Assembly (NCBI RefSeq): GCF_001717955.1
Contig: NZ_CP014168.1
Span: 3,751,501 to 3,815,500 of the forward strand
Direction: 5' to 3'
DNA: 64,000 nucleotides
From: Sphingomonas panacis
GTDB taxonomy: Bacteria; Pseudomonadota; Alphaproteobacteria; Sphingomonadales; Sphingomonadaceae
Shown: positions 34,708 through 43,332 of the stretch, in pieces
Numbering within the stretch: position 1 is the stretch's first letter
Layout: each line of letters starts with the position of its first letter
Notes under the pieces: generated by a model
What the model was told of the DNA's origin: nothing
Databases searched by the model: none
The model's input: the letters and a program-made list of their open reading frames with translations, nothing else
Translations under genes and position numbers: made by a program

Positions 34708-36309
34708 TCAGAATTGATACCGCATCCCGACCTGGCCCTGGGCCGAAGTCTGGTCGCGCAGCCCCTGCTGGCTGAAATTGTAGATGCCGGCGGTCGCCGT
34801 CGCCCCCAACCGGCCGAAGCTTCGGTAATAGGTCGCCGTCGCGCCCTCGCTGTAGATGCCGCGCGATCCGGCGATACCGCTCTTATAGTAATTCGCGATC
34901 ACGTCCGCGCTGATGCTGGAAACACGATCGAGCGTGACCGAGGCGAAAGCCTGCGCATAGACGCTCTCGTCTTCGACGCCATCGACGGTGAACTGCTCGC
35001 CCTCGGGCGCGAAGAACTTGCGGTTGGCATAGCCCGCACCGATGCCGTAGCTGAACGGACCCCGGTTCGCCGACAGGATCGCATCGACGCCGCGCGCGCG
35101 ATACGACGAGGACGAGATCGACTGGAACACGCCGTTGAGGCACCCGCCCGCCGAACCTGCGGTGTTGCCGAACGTGCATCCCCCGAACTGCTGGCCGAAC
35201 GCATCGCGCTGATCGATGAAGCTGGTCGGCAACCGCGAGATGCCGTCCTGCAACTGGCGCCCGAAGGTCGTCACCGAGTCATATACGCCAAGCTGGAAGC
35301 TTACGGCACGTGACGGCGAATAGGAAAACGAACCGGTATAGCTCACGCCGCCGTAGCGCTTGCCGACATTGGCGGTCAGCAAGGTGCGCGGCGACGGACG
35401 CCAGATCACGCCGGCGTCGTAAATCAGCCCGTCGGTCTCATAGGCGATCCGGCGCGGTGACGCCTGATTGGTGACGTAGCGACCGTTGCGGTCGATCACC
35501 GGATTGCCGCCCGCGTCGAGCAGCGCGTCCTTTTGGGTGATCTTGATCTTCTCATATCCCACGCCTCCGCGCAGCGCGAGCGTGCGCGTGACCGGCAGCA
35601 CCACGTCGCCGCGGCCGTATTTGCCCTCGTAGCGCTGGCTGAGCTGGGTGGCGGTGTCGCGCTCGTACGCGCCGCTCACCGTCACGCCGACCGGCAGAAC
35701 CTCGCCCGCCTTCACGCCGGCGGACGCGGTCGCGACGTGGCTCTGCGCGCTGTCGAACACGTCGAGCCGCTGCGCACCGGGCGCGACGCCGGTCGAACCG
35801 GGCGATTCGACCTTGGTGTAGCCGTAGCGATATGCCGCGTTGATCGCGACCGGGCCGGCGTTGGTCGCGAGCGTCGGGCCGGCATAGGCCGAATAGACCT
35901 GGCTGATGTTGTCGACATTGCCGGCGAGGTTCACCGGCGCCGCGCCGCGAATGTCGTAGCGCGAGCGCGTGGCGAGCGCGCCGCCGTCGAGGCTGACGCC
36001 CGGCGCGATCTTCACCGCCGCGCGTGCGAGGCCGCTGTGGACGTCGCTGTCACCGACACGCTTGCTCCACGCGATGCGGCGTTCGTAGCGATAGCTCACC
36101 TGAAGGTCGGCGCGGTTGGTATGCAGATCGGCGTCGACCCCGGCGGCGACCGTCGAATAGGTCAGCACGTCGTTGTCGCCGCTCAGATCGGCGACGGCGA
36201 CTTGGCTCAGTTCGATATAGGGCGAGATCGACTTGTGCCGATCCTGCGCATGGACGGGCGCGGCAAGCAGCGTCGCACAGGCGGCCCCCGTCAGGAGCAT
36301 CCGCTTCAT
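34708..36309 (-). CDS. XrtA-associated outer-membrane beta-barrel protein
   Basis: 533 residues with a signal peptide (MKRMLLTGAACATLLAAPVHA). The rest is alternating amphipathic strands rich in Tyr and Gly (YIELSQVAVADLSGDNDVLT, YRYERRIAWSKR, YSFSPSRA-like segments, RYGGVSYTGSFSYSPSRAVS) ending in GQVGMRYQF with a terminal Phe. This matches the barrel protein of exosortase loci (TIGR03016), whose role is unknown but may be in export across the outer membrane. The start overlaps the kinase stop by four bases. A longer in-frame start at 36840 is antisense to the kinase and rejected. Confidence 0.9.
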   Translation of the reverse strand: MKRMLLTGAACATLLAAPVHAQDRHKSISPYIELSQVAVADLSGDNDVLTYSTVAAGVDADLHTNRADLQVSYRYERRIAWSKRVGDSDVHSGLARAAVKIAPGVSLDGGALATRSRYDIRGAAPVNLAGNVDNISQVYSAYAGPTLATNAGPVAINAAYRYGYTKVESPGSTGVAPGAQRLDVFDSAQSHVATASAGVKAGEVLPVGVTVSGAYERDTATQLSQRYEGKYGRGDVVLPVTRTLALRGGVGYEKIKITQKDALLDAGGNPVIDRNGRYVTNQASPRRIAYETDGLIYDAGVIWRPSPRTLLTANVGKRYGGVSYTGSFSYSPSRAVSFQLGVYDSVTTFGRQLQDGISRLPTSFIDQRDAFGQQFGGCTFGNTAGSAGGCLNGVFQSISSSSYRARGVDAILSANRGPFSYGIGAGYANRKFFAPEGEQFTVDGVEDESVYAQAFASVTLDRVSSISADVIANYYKSGIAGSRGIYSEGATATYYRSFGRLGATATAGIYNFSQQGLRDQTSAQGQVGMRYQF

Positions 36310-37235
36310 TTCGAGTCCTCCTGCCCGTAATAGCTGCCGAAGCGGCGGCCGCCGGGCGCATAGGTCACCGCGTTGAGCAGCAACTGGATGTCTTCGCAGC
36401 CGCTGAGCAGCGCGACCGCTTCGCGCAGATCGCTCTCGACGGTGCGGTCGGCGCGCACCACCAGCACGGTCTGCCCAGCATGATGCGCGAGCACGGCGGC
36501 GGGCGACGCGGCCAGCACCGGCGGTGAATCGAAGATCAGCACGCGGCGCGGATCGGCGGCGAGCAACGCCGAGATGATCGCGGCGGTGCGTGCGCTGCCC
36601 AGCAATTCGGTGTCGTCGTGCGACTTGGTGCCGGCGGGCAGCACGCTCAATTGCGGGATGTCGGTGCGTACCACGCAGGTTTCGATATCGATCGTCGGAT
36701 CGGCGAGCACATCGAGCAACCCCAGCCCATCCGCGAGGCCGAGCCGGTTCATCACGTCGGGCTTGGCGAAATCGGCGTCGATCAGGATCACCTCGACCTC
36801 GCGCTCCGCCGCCATCGAGATGGCGAGATTGAGCGCGCAATAGGTCTTGCCGTCGTTGGGCTTGGCCGAGCAGACCAGGATCGTGCGCGCCCGCGTCGCG
36901 TCTTTCTGGCGGAGCGTGCGCGCGGTCACCATCAGGTGCCGCTTGACCAGCCGGAACTCCTCCGCGAGCGCACCGACCGGCGCACCGGGGACGAGCAGCC
37001 CGTTGGTGGTCAGCATCGCGCGATCGACCACCGCCACGTCGCCCGGAGGCGACACTTCGGCGTAGGAGTCGGGTACCAGCGGCGCTTCCGCCACCGGCGC
37101 GACCCGCGGCAGCGGTGCCGATGCGGTGACGGGCGGTTGCGGGCTGCGCGCGCGCAGCTCTGCATTGAAGTCATAGATTTGCGCGGCGCGCTCGATCAGC
37201 GAGCCACCCAGCTTGCGCGAGGTCACGTCGTTCAT
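36306..37235 (-). CDS. XrtA-associated bacterial tyrosine autokinase (CpsD/Wzc-like)
   Basis: 309 residues. It has BY-kinase motifs: Walker A VCSAKPNDGKTYCALNLA (about 123), A' VILIDADFAKPDVMNRLG, and Walker B VLIFDSPPVLAAS. The C-terminal tail GSYYGQEDSK has the Tyr residues for autophosphorylation. The N-terminal 85 residues are variable and Pro-rich. It is the cytoplasmic kinase that pairs with the separate chain-length protein upstream (TIGR03018 family), and cycles of phosphorylation set polymer length. It overlaps genes on both sides by four bases. Confidence 0.94.
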   Translation of the reverse strand: MNDVTSRKLGGSLIERAAQIYDFNAELRARSPQPPVTASAPLPRVAPVAEAPLVPDSYAEVSPPGDVAVVDRAMLTTNGLLVPGAPVGALAEEFRLVKRHLMVTARTLRQKDATRARTILVCSAKPNDGKTYCALNLAISMAAEREVEVILIDADFAKPDVMNRLGLADGLGLLDVLADPTIDIETCVVRTDIPQLSVLPAGTKSHDDTELLGSARTAAIISALLAADPRRVLIFDSPPVLAASPAAVLAHHAGQTVLVVRADRTVESDLREAVALLSGCEDIQLLLNAVTYAPGGRRFGSYYGQEDSK

Positions 37236-38755
37236 GCGGCAAGTCCTCGCTGGAGCATCTCGACGCCGAGCAGCGCCACCCACGCGACCACCAGCGCCGC
37301 CATGCCGCCGCCGAAATAGCCGAGCTGGCGGCGGCGCTGCGCGGTCTGGAGCTTCGTCACGGTCTCGCCGATCGAGCCGATCACCGGCAAACCGGTCGCC
37401 GTTTCGAGCCGTTTCGACGTCGGGAAGGTTGTCTGCACCTGAGTCATCGCGAACGCGGCGCCCGCCCCCATCACCAGCGCCGCCAGCAGCACGCCGGTCA
37501 GCAGCAGCGGGCGGTTGGGCGAGGTCGGCACGCGCGGCGCGCTCGGCTGGTCGAGCACGCTGAACTTGATCGCATCGGTCTGCGACTGCGCTTGCCCGCG
37601 CAGGCGAACGCCCTCGCGATCGGACAGCAATTTGTCATAACTGTCCTTCAAGACCTGATAGTCGCGCTCGATCTGCGACTGTTGCTGCATCGCGCCCGAA
37701 TCGCCGGTCAGCTTGGTGCTGATCGTATCGATGTCGCCCTGAAGCTGGCGTTTGCGGCTCATCAGCGCGGCGACCTGCGCCTGCTTGTCGGCCTGATTGG
37801 CCTTAAGCTGGAGATACAACGGATTGGACGCGCCGCCCGCCGCCGATCCACCGACCAGAGGTTCGTTGCGCGCCGCGGCCTGTGCGGCGGCGAGTTGGCT
37901 CTTGAGCGCGATCACATCGGGATGCTGCTCGGTATAGCCGCGCGCGCGCGCATCGGCGAGCTGTCCCTGGATCGCGTTCAGCCGGGCGCGGGCCGGCCCG
38001 GCGCTGCCGGCGCTGCCGCCCGCGCCGGGAACGCTCGCCGGGGTTCCGGCCATCTGACCGTTGATGACCGCCAGCCCCGATTGCGCGGCGGCGAGATCAC
38101 CATCGACCTGCGCCATCTGGCTGCGCGCCGCCGCCATCCGGTCGGCGACCGAGCCGGTGCCGGGCAGCGAGCCGAGATAGCGGTTCTGGAAATCCTCGCG
38201 TTTGGCCTCGGCGTCGGAAAGCTGCTTCTGCTTCTGCGCGAGCTGCTGGTCGAGGAACTGGAGTGTCTGTGTCGTCTCCGCCTTGTCGCCCGAGAGGTTC
38301 TGCTCGACGAACTGATCGAGCAATTTCTGTACGACCTGCCGCGCGACCTTCGGGCTTTTCTGGCTGACCGAGATCGTGAAGATATTGTCCTGCTCGGACG
38401 TGATCTTCACCGCCTGCTGGAGCGCCGCCACCCGGTCCGCCACGTCCTTGTCGGTGGCGACGGTGTTGGCGAGGTCGGTGCCGCGCACGACCTTCTCGAG
38501 ATTGTCGGCCGAGGTCAGCGTCTGGCGGACGGTGTCGAGATTCTTCTGCTGGTCCGCCGGCGAGATGCCGACGGCGGCGGGCAGCAACGTCTGCATCTGC
38601 GCGAACACGCGCGCGGTCGATTCGTAGCTGCTCGGGATCTGCGCCACGAACAGCCAGCCGACGATCGCGACCGCCCATGCCACGCCGAGCGCGATCCAGC
38701 GCCGTATCCAGACCGCGTGGATCGCGATCCGCAGTTCATCGTAAAGACCGTTCAC
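37232..38755 (-). CDS. XrtA system polysaccharide chain-length determinant (Wzz/GumC-like)
   Basis: 507 residues from GTG 38755 (NGLYDELRIAIHAVWIRRWI). Two membrane helices (about 18-40 and 420-440) flank a long periplasmic coiled coil (about 130-400, e.g. DQQLAQKQKQLSDAEAKRED and MSRKRQLQGDIDTISTKL). A PSAPRVPTSPNRPLLLTG proline-rich segment precedes the second helix, and a third hydrophobic stretch ends the protein. It sets chain length and clamps the export lipoprotein (TIGR03007 family). The GTG start is fixed by family alignment; an upstream in-frame frame is low-complexity. Confidence 0.93.
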   Translation of the reverse strand: MNGLYDELRIAIHAVWIRRWIALGVAWAVAIVGWLFVAQIPSSYESTARVFAQMQTLLPAAVGISPADQQKNLDTVRQTLTSADNLEKVVRGTDLANTVATDKDVADRVAALQQAVKITSEQDNIFTISVSQKSPKVARQVVQKLLDQFVEQNLSGDKAETTQTLQFLDQQLAQKQKQLSDAEAKREDFQNRYLGSLPGTGSVADRMAAARSQMAQVDGDLAAAQSGLAVINGQMAGTPASVPGAGGSAGSAGPARARLNAIQGQLADARARGYTEQHPDVIALKSQLAAAQAAARNEPLVGGSAAGGASNPLYLQLKANQADKQAQVAALMSRKRQLQGDIDTISTKLTGDSGAMQQQSQIERDYQVLKDSYDKLLSDREGVRLRGQAQSQTDAIKFSVLDQPSAPRVPTSPNRPLLLTGVLLAALVMGAGAAFAMTQVQTTFPTSKRLETATGLPVIGSIGETVTKLQTAQRRRQLGYFGGGMAALVVAWVALLGVEMLQRGLAA

Positions 38756-38768
38756 GTGCCCGGCCCTC

Positions 38769-39410
38769 TCAAAACATGCTCTCGGGGATGATGATGACGT
38801 CGCCCGGTTCGAGCCGGACGTTCGCATGCGAATCGCCGTTCTTGAGAAGGTTGGACAGCTTGATGTTGTATTCGACTTGCTTGCCGGTGGCGCGATCGTA
38901 GCGGATCAGCTTGGCCCGGTTGCCGGCGGCATATTCGCTGAGGCCACCGACCGCGATCATCGCGTCGAGCAATGTCATGTTGGCGCGGTACGGTATCGAC
39001 GCCGGCTTGGCGGTCGCGCCGACGATGCGGACCTGCTGGCTGAACGTGCCGCTGAAATTCTCGACGATCACCGAGACGACCGGGTCTTTGATATATTCGC
39101 CCAGCGCGATCTTCATGTCGTCGGCGAGCATCGCCGGCGTCTTGCCGACAGCGGGCATGTCGCTGATGAGCGGCGTGGTGATGCGGCCGTCGGGGCGAAC
39201 CTGCACCTTTGCCGACAGTTCGGGGTTGCGCCACACGAAGATGTTGAGCTGGTCGAGCGGGCCGATGACATATTCCTCGCCCGGCTGTTCCTGCGTGGCG
39301 ACGAACGCCGCCGGCGGCAATTGCCCGCCGCCGCCCGTCGCGCACCCGTTCAGCGCGAGCGCGGTCGCGCCAGCCGTGACACAGCCCTTGAGAAGCCCCG
39401 AAGTACGCAT
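38769..39410 (-). CDS. XrtA system outer-membrane polysaccharide export lipoprotein (Wza-like)
   Basis: 213 residues with a lipobox LALNGC (Cys23 lipidated). The Poly_export domain (YVIGPLDQLNIFVWRNPELS, VQVRPDGRITTPLISDMPAV) is followed by one SLBB domain (VRIVGATAKPASIPYRANMT, LDAMIAVGGLSEYAAGN). It forms the outer-membrane exit of the polysaccharide (TIGR03027 family). It is first in the ten-gene XrtA operon; agggag lies eight bases before ATG 39410. The 68-base gap upstream holds a hairpin. Confidence 0.94.
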   Translation of the reverse strand: MRTSGLLKGCVTAGATALALNGCATGGGGQLPPAAFVATQEQPGEEYVIGPLDQLNIFVWRNPELSAKVQVRPDGRITTPLISDMPAVGKTPAMLADDMKIALGEYIKDPVVSVIVENFSGTFSQQVRIVGATAKPASIPYRANMTLLDAMIAVGGLSEYAAGNRAKLIRYDRATGKQVEYNIKLSNLLKNGDSHANVRLEPGDVIIIPESMF

Positions 39411-39437
39411 CCACCAAACTCCCTGCTGCTACAACCG

Positions 39438-39457
39438 GCACGCTCCGTCAGGCGTGC
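39438..39457 (-). terminator. Hairpin between the decarboxylase gene and the XrtA operon
   Basis: gcacgc and gcgtgc pair over six bases around an eight-base loop, in the 68-base gap between two same-strand operons. There is no T-run. It may reduce read-through, or the two may be one transcript. Confidence 0.35.
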
Positions 39458-39478
39458 AAGTCCGCGGCGATGGTCGGG

Positions 39479-40738
39479 CTATGCCTTTGGAGAGGTGAAG
39501 ATTGCGTTAGGAACGTCCGGCGCGCCCGCCAGGATTTCCGCCGGCGCGGGGTGGCCGAGGAATCCGGCCGGACTGGCCGACAGTCCGTAAGCGCCGGCCA
39601 TGAACACCGCGATCAGATCGCCGGGGTGCGCGACGGGAATTCCGACGTGGTCGGCGAGCCGGTCGAGCGGGGTGCATAACGGGCCGACCACGCTGGCGAC
39701 CTCGGTCGGTGCATGGGCCGGCGCGGTGGCGACCGCGACCGGATAGTTGCGGCGCACCACCGTGCCGAGATTGCCGCTCGCCGCGAGCTGGTGGTTCATG
39801 CCGCCATCGGTAACGATAAAGGTCTCCCCCCGGCTCTGTTTGCGATCGACCACGCGAGTCAGATACACGCCCGCCTCGCCGACCAGCCAGCGGCCGAGTT
39901 CGATCGCGAAGCGCGTGCCCTCGAGCCCGGCCGGCAGCGAACCGAGCCGTTCGACGAGCGCGGCGCCGATGGCCTCGATATCGAGCGGCACTTCGCCGGG
40001 GAAGTACGGGATGCCGAACCCGCCACCGAGGTTGACCAGCGGCGGCACGACGCCGACTTGTTCGCTGAGCCGTGCCGCCAGCGCCAGCGTCTCGGCCTGC
40101 GTCTCGATGATCGCCTGCTCATCGAGCGCCTGCGATCCCGCAAAGATATGGAAGCCGCACCACTCCGCGCCGGAATCGATCACCTCGCGCGCGAGCGCGG
40201 CGGCGCGATCGGAATCGATCCCGAAGGGGGATGCCCTGCCCCCCATCCGCATGCCAGACCCGCGCAGCTCGATCTCGGGGTTCACCCGCACGGCGAGACG
40301 CGGGACCAGCCCGAGCACGTCGCCGATCGCGATCGCGCGGGCCGCCTCGCCTTCGGATTCGAGGTTGATCGTGATGCCCGCGCGGATCGCCGCCTCGATC
40401 TCGTCGCGACGCTTGCCCGGCCCGGCGAAGCTGATCGCATGGCCCCGTTTCAGCCTCGTCACGCGCGCGAGTTCGCCCGCCGAGGCGACATCGAACCCGT
40501 CGACCAACGGCGCCATCGCGGCGAGCAAAGGCGCAAACGGGTTGGCCTTGATCGCATAGTGCAGATCGACGCCGGAGAACGCCGCCCGGAAGCGCGCCAC
40601 CCGCCGCGCGACGGCGGCGAAATCATAGACGAACAGCGGCGTGTCGCCCGCGACATCGACCCATTCCTCCGCGCTGCGCCCGGCGATGACGAGCGGCGCG
40701 CCGGCGAAATCGGCCGGGATCGTCCCCATCGGCTTCAT
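39479..40738 (-). CDS. XrtA-associated PLP-dependent decarboxylase (fold type III)
   Basis: 419 residues, related to diaminopimelate and ornithine decarboxylases. The PLP Lys is in LHYAIKANPFAPLL (about 58), with GFHIFAGSQALDE, LVNLGGGFGIPYF, FAIELGRWLVGEAGVY and the active-site Cys in VVGPLCTPLDRLADH. This is the exosortase-linked subgroup (TIGR03099). The substrate is unknown. It overlaps the ligase gene by four bases, so decarboxylase and ligase are made together; a small amine or acid unit for the polymer is a reasonable guess. Confidence 0.93.
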   Translation of the reverse strand: MKPMGTIPADFAGAPLVIAGRSAEEWVDVAGDTPLFVYDFAAVARRVARFRAAFSGVDLHYAIKANPFAPLLAAMAPLVDGFDVASAGELARVTRLKRGHAISFAGPGKRRDEIEAAIRAGITINLESEGEAARAIAIGDVLGLVPRLAVRVNPEIELRGSGMRMGGRASPFGIDSDRAAALAREVIDSGAEWCGFHIFAGSQALDEQAIIETQAETLALAARLSEQVGVVPPLVNLGGGFGIPYFPGEVPLDIEAIGAALVERLGSLPAGLEGTRFAIELGRWLVGEAGVYLTRVVDRKQSRGETFIVTDGGMNHQLAASGNLGTVVRRNYPVAVATAPAHAPTEVASVVGPLCTPLDRLADHVGIPVAHPGDLIAVFMAGAYGLSASPAGFLGHPAPAEILAGAPDVPNAIFTSPKA

Positions 40739-42246
40739 GCCGTCACCTCGCGGCGGAGCGATGCGCGGTCGAGCTTGCCGTTGGCGTTGACCGGCAGCGC
40801 ATCGCGCCATTCGTAGCGCGCGGGCTGCATGAAGCTCGGCAGCTCGGCGCGCAGCCGCGCGCGCACCGCCGCCTCGGCCACGGCAGCGTCGCCGAGCGCC
40901 CGCGCCACCACCACGATCGCCTGCCCGAGCCGCGCGTCGGGCACCCCGATCGCCACCGCCTCGCCCGCCTCCTGCCCGCGCAACACGGCATCCTCGATCT
41001 CGGTGGGGCTGATGCGGTTGCCAGCGCTCTTGATCATCTCGTCGTCGCGGCCGACGAAACGGAACAACCCGTCCTCGCCCTCCATCACGGTATCGCCCGA
41101 CCAAACCGCCATGCCGCCATTCTCCGCCCAATCGGGCGCGGGCCGGAAGCGCAAGGCGGTGCGCTCGGCATCGCGCCAATACCCTTGCGCCACCAGCGGC
41201 CCGGCATGGACCAGTTCGCCCGCTTCGCCGGGCGCGGCACGGCTGCCATCGGCGCGCACCGCCATCACCTCGGCGAAGGGGATCGCACGGCCGATCGCTT
41301 GCGGGTGCGCATCGACCAGTTCGGGCGCGAGGTAGGTCGAGCGGAACGCTTCGGTGAGGCCATACATCGGGTAGAGATCGGCCTGCGGGAATTTGGCGCG
41401 CAGCCCCGCGATGATCGGCACCGTCAGCGCGCCGCCCGAGTTGGTGAGCCGCCGCAGCCGCGCCGCCGTCGCTTCCGGCCATTCGACATCGAGTAACTGC
41501 ACCCATAGCGGCGGTACGCCCGCCAGCGTCGTCGCGCCGAACCGCTCGACCGCTTTCACCACGTCCCGCGCGGTCAGGTAATCAAGCGGCGCGACCGATC
41601 CGCCCGCCGCCCAGGTCGAAAACAGCTGGTTCTGCCCGTAATCGAAACTCAGCGGCAGCACGCCCAGCACGCGATCGGCGGGCGTGATTTTGAGGTAGTG
41701 CGCCACGCTGATCGCCCCCAGCCACAGGTTCGCATGGCTGAGCATCACCCCCTTGGGCCGCCCGGTCGATCCCGAGGTGTAGAGGATCGCCGCGAGCGCG
41801 TCGGTGTCGGCGCGCGATGGCGGTAGCGGATCGGTGTCGCCAGCGAGGTCTTCCTCCAGAACGATCCGGCAATCACCCGGCACGTCGCCCGGCTCCAGCG
41901 TGGCAGCGCGCGCCGCCTGCGTAACGAGCAGCCGCGCGCCGCTATCGGCGAGGATATGCGCCACCTGCGCGCGCTTGAGCACCGGGTTGACCGGCACATG
42001 CACCAGCCCGCCACGCGGCGCGGCGAGCGGCATCACGCATGCGGTCACCGTCTTGGGCAGCCAGCTCGCCACCCGCGCGCCCGGTTCATCGACCGCCTGC
42101 CGAAGCCGGGCCGCGATGCCCCCGGTGCGGCGCTCCAGCTCGGCGAAGGTGATATCGCCGCTCTTGAACGCCAGCGCCACATCCTCCGCCCGCCCGCGGA
42201 GCGGCAGCGTGTCGATCGGGCGAGGCACGGGATCGAGAGCGATCAT
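40735..42246 (-). CDS. XrtA-associated acyl-CoA/AMP-dependent ligase
   Basis: 503 residues of the ANL superfamily. Motifs: AILYTSGSTGRPKGVMLSH (P-loop, about 164), YGLTEAFRST, SGDTVMEGEDGLFRFVGRDD, EMIKSAGNRISPTEIEDA (hinge) and the C-terminal catalytic Lys in LPVNANGKLDRASL. It would activate an acid as its adenylate and load it onto CoA or, as likely here, the divergent carrier protein (TIGR03098 family). ATG 42246 begins MIALDPVPRPIDTLPLRG; an earlier in-frame ATG is rejected as low-complexity. It is divergent from the carrier gene, 113 bases apart. Confidence 0.93.
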   Translation of the reverse strand: MIALDPVPRPIDTLPLRGRAEDVALAFKSGDITFAELERRTGGIAARLRQAVDEPGARVASWLPKTVTACVMPLAAPRGGLVHVPVNPVLKRAQVAHILADSGARLLVTQAARAATLEPGDVPGDCRIVLEEDLAGDTDPLPPSRADTDALAAILYTSGSTGRPKGVMLSHANLWLGAISVAHYLKITPADRVLGVLPLSFDYGQNQLFSTWAAGGSVAPLDYLTARDVVKAVERFGATTLAGVPPLWVQLLDVEWPEATAARLRRLTNSGGALTVPIIAGLRAKFPQADLYPMYGLTEAFRSTYLAPELVDAHPQAIGRAIPFAEVMAVRADGSRAAPGEAGELVHAGPLVAQGYWRDAERTALRFRPAPDWAENGGMAVWSGDTVMEGEDGLFRFVGRDDEMIKSAGNRISPTEIEDAVLRGQEAGEAVAIGVPDARLGQAIVVVARALGDAAVAEAAVRARLRAELPSFMQPARYEWRDALPVNANGKLDRASLRREVTA

Positions 42247-42359
42247 CGCGCCCTGATAGCCGAGTCCGCCGCCTTGTGAAGACCCGGGCGAAGGCGCGGC
42301 CCTTGGCAGAAGCACGCCCTTTCTCTAACGCGCGCCGAAAAGGGAAGGATGGGCCTGCA

Positions 42360-42632
42360 GTGTTGCCAGACGATAATTCGACGATCGAGACGACCGTGCG
42401 CGCGGTGTTGCGCGACGTGCTGGGGCTGAGCGAAGCGCGCGCGGCCGCCTTGCGCGACGACACGTTGCTGTTCGGCGCGATGCCGGAACTCGATTCGATG
42501 GCGGTCGCGGGCGTGCTCACCGAACTGGAAGAGCGGCTCGGCATCCTGATCGAAGACGACGAAGTCGACGGCGAAATGCTCGAGACCTTCGGCGCGCTCG
42601 TCCGGTTCGCGGCGGCCAAAGCGCCGCGATGA
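42360..42632 (+). CDS. XrtA-associated acyl carrier protein
   Basis: 90 residues from GTG 42360, with aagggaagga about 10 bases upstream. The phosphopantetheine Ser is in MPELDSMAVAGVLTELEERL, and the helix-rich pattern LRDVLGLSEARAAALRDDTL fits carrier proteins. It is a stand-alone carrier next to the ligase and decarboxylase of the exosortase module, the partner that makes a thiotemplate pathway possible. The next gene begins 11 bases later. Confidence 0.88.
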   Translation: MLPDDNSTIETTVRAVLRDVLGLSEARAAALRDDTLLFGAMPELDSMAVAGVLTELEERLGILIEDDEVDGEMLETFGALVRFAAAKAPR

Positions 42633-42642
42633 GCGCGCGCGG

Positions 42643-43332
42643 TTGATCGACCATTACGACTGGCGCGGCGGCCGCGAGGCGATGTTGCGCTTCGGGCCGA
42701 CGAACGGCCCGATCGTGGTGATCGCGATGCCGCTGTTCGAAGAAGCCAACCGCACGCGCGCGTTCGTGGTGACGTTGTGCCGCGCGCTCGCCGCGCGCGA
42801 GGTGGCGAGCGCGCTGCCCGATCTGCCGGGTCAGGGCGAAAGCGTGCTGCCGACCGATGATGCCCGCCTCGACGACTGGCGCGCCGCCTTCGCCGCCGCT
42901 GCTGGAAACATCGGCAGGCACGTGCATGGCGTCGCACTGCGCAGCGGCGCCGCGATCGACGGTGAAGCGCGGCTGGAGAGCCGCTGGCGGCTATCGCCGC
43001 TTCCCGGCGCGGCGGCGCTCTCCGAATTGCGGCGTGCCGCGTCGACCGGCGGCACGGCGATTCCGGTTCAGCCCGGCGCGGATTGTCCGCCGCTTCTGCT
43101 CGCCGGCAATCGTATCGCGCCGCCGCTGTTCAATGCCCTGACCGACGATGGCGCGGTTGCCGTGCCGGACGGACCGCTGCGCACGGTGCGGCTGGTTAGC
43201 GACCCGCAGCCCGCCGACCGCAAAGTGGATGCCGCCCCACTCTGGCGCCGCGCCGAACCCGGCAACGATCCCGCGCTCGCCGCGCTGCTCGCCGACGATA
43301 TCGCGGCATGGATCGCGCGATGCGGCGGCTGA
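42643..43332 (+). CDS. XrtA-associated alpha/beta hydrolase-like protein (hydrolase 2 type)
   Basis: About 229 residues. VVIAMPLFEEANRTRAFVVT and ALPDLPGQGESVLPTDDARL match the strand and oxyanion region of exosortase hydrolase 2 proteins (TIGR03101), only loosely. At the expected nucleophile elbow the segment HGVALRSGAAID has Arg, not Ser or Cys, so it may be inactive. The C-terminus LLADDIAAWIARCGG is helical. The start is uncertain (TTG 42643; ATG 42682 also in frame). It overlaps the next gene by 13 bases. Confidence 0.68.
   Translation: MIDHYDWRGGREAMLRFGPTNGPIVVIAMPLFEEANRTRAFVVTLCRALAAREVASALPDLPGQGESVLPTDDARLDDWRAAFAAAAGNIGRHVHGVALRSGAAIDGEARLESRWRLSPLPGAAALSELRRAASTGGTAIPVQPGADCPPLLLAGNRIAPPLFNALTDDGAVAVPDGPLRTVRLVSDPQPADRKVDAAPLWRRAEPGNDPALAALLADDIAAWIARCGG

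Noticed and set aside
36310..36840. Long N-terminal extension of the outer-membrane barrel protein
   Set aside because: It lies antisense to the tyrosine kinase, and the signal peptide begins at ATG 36309.
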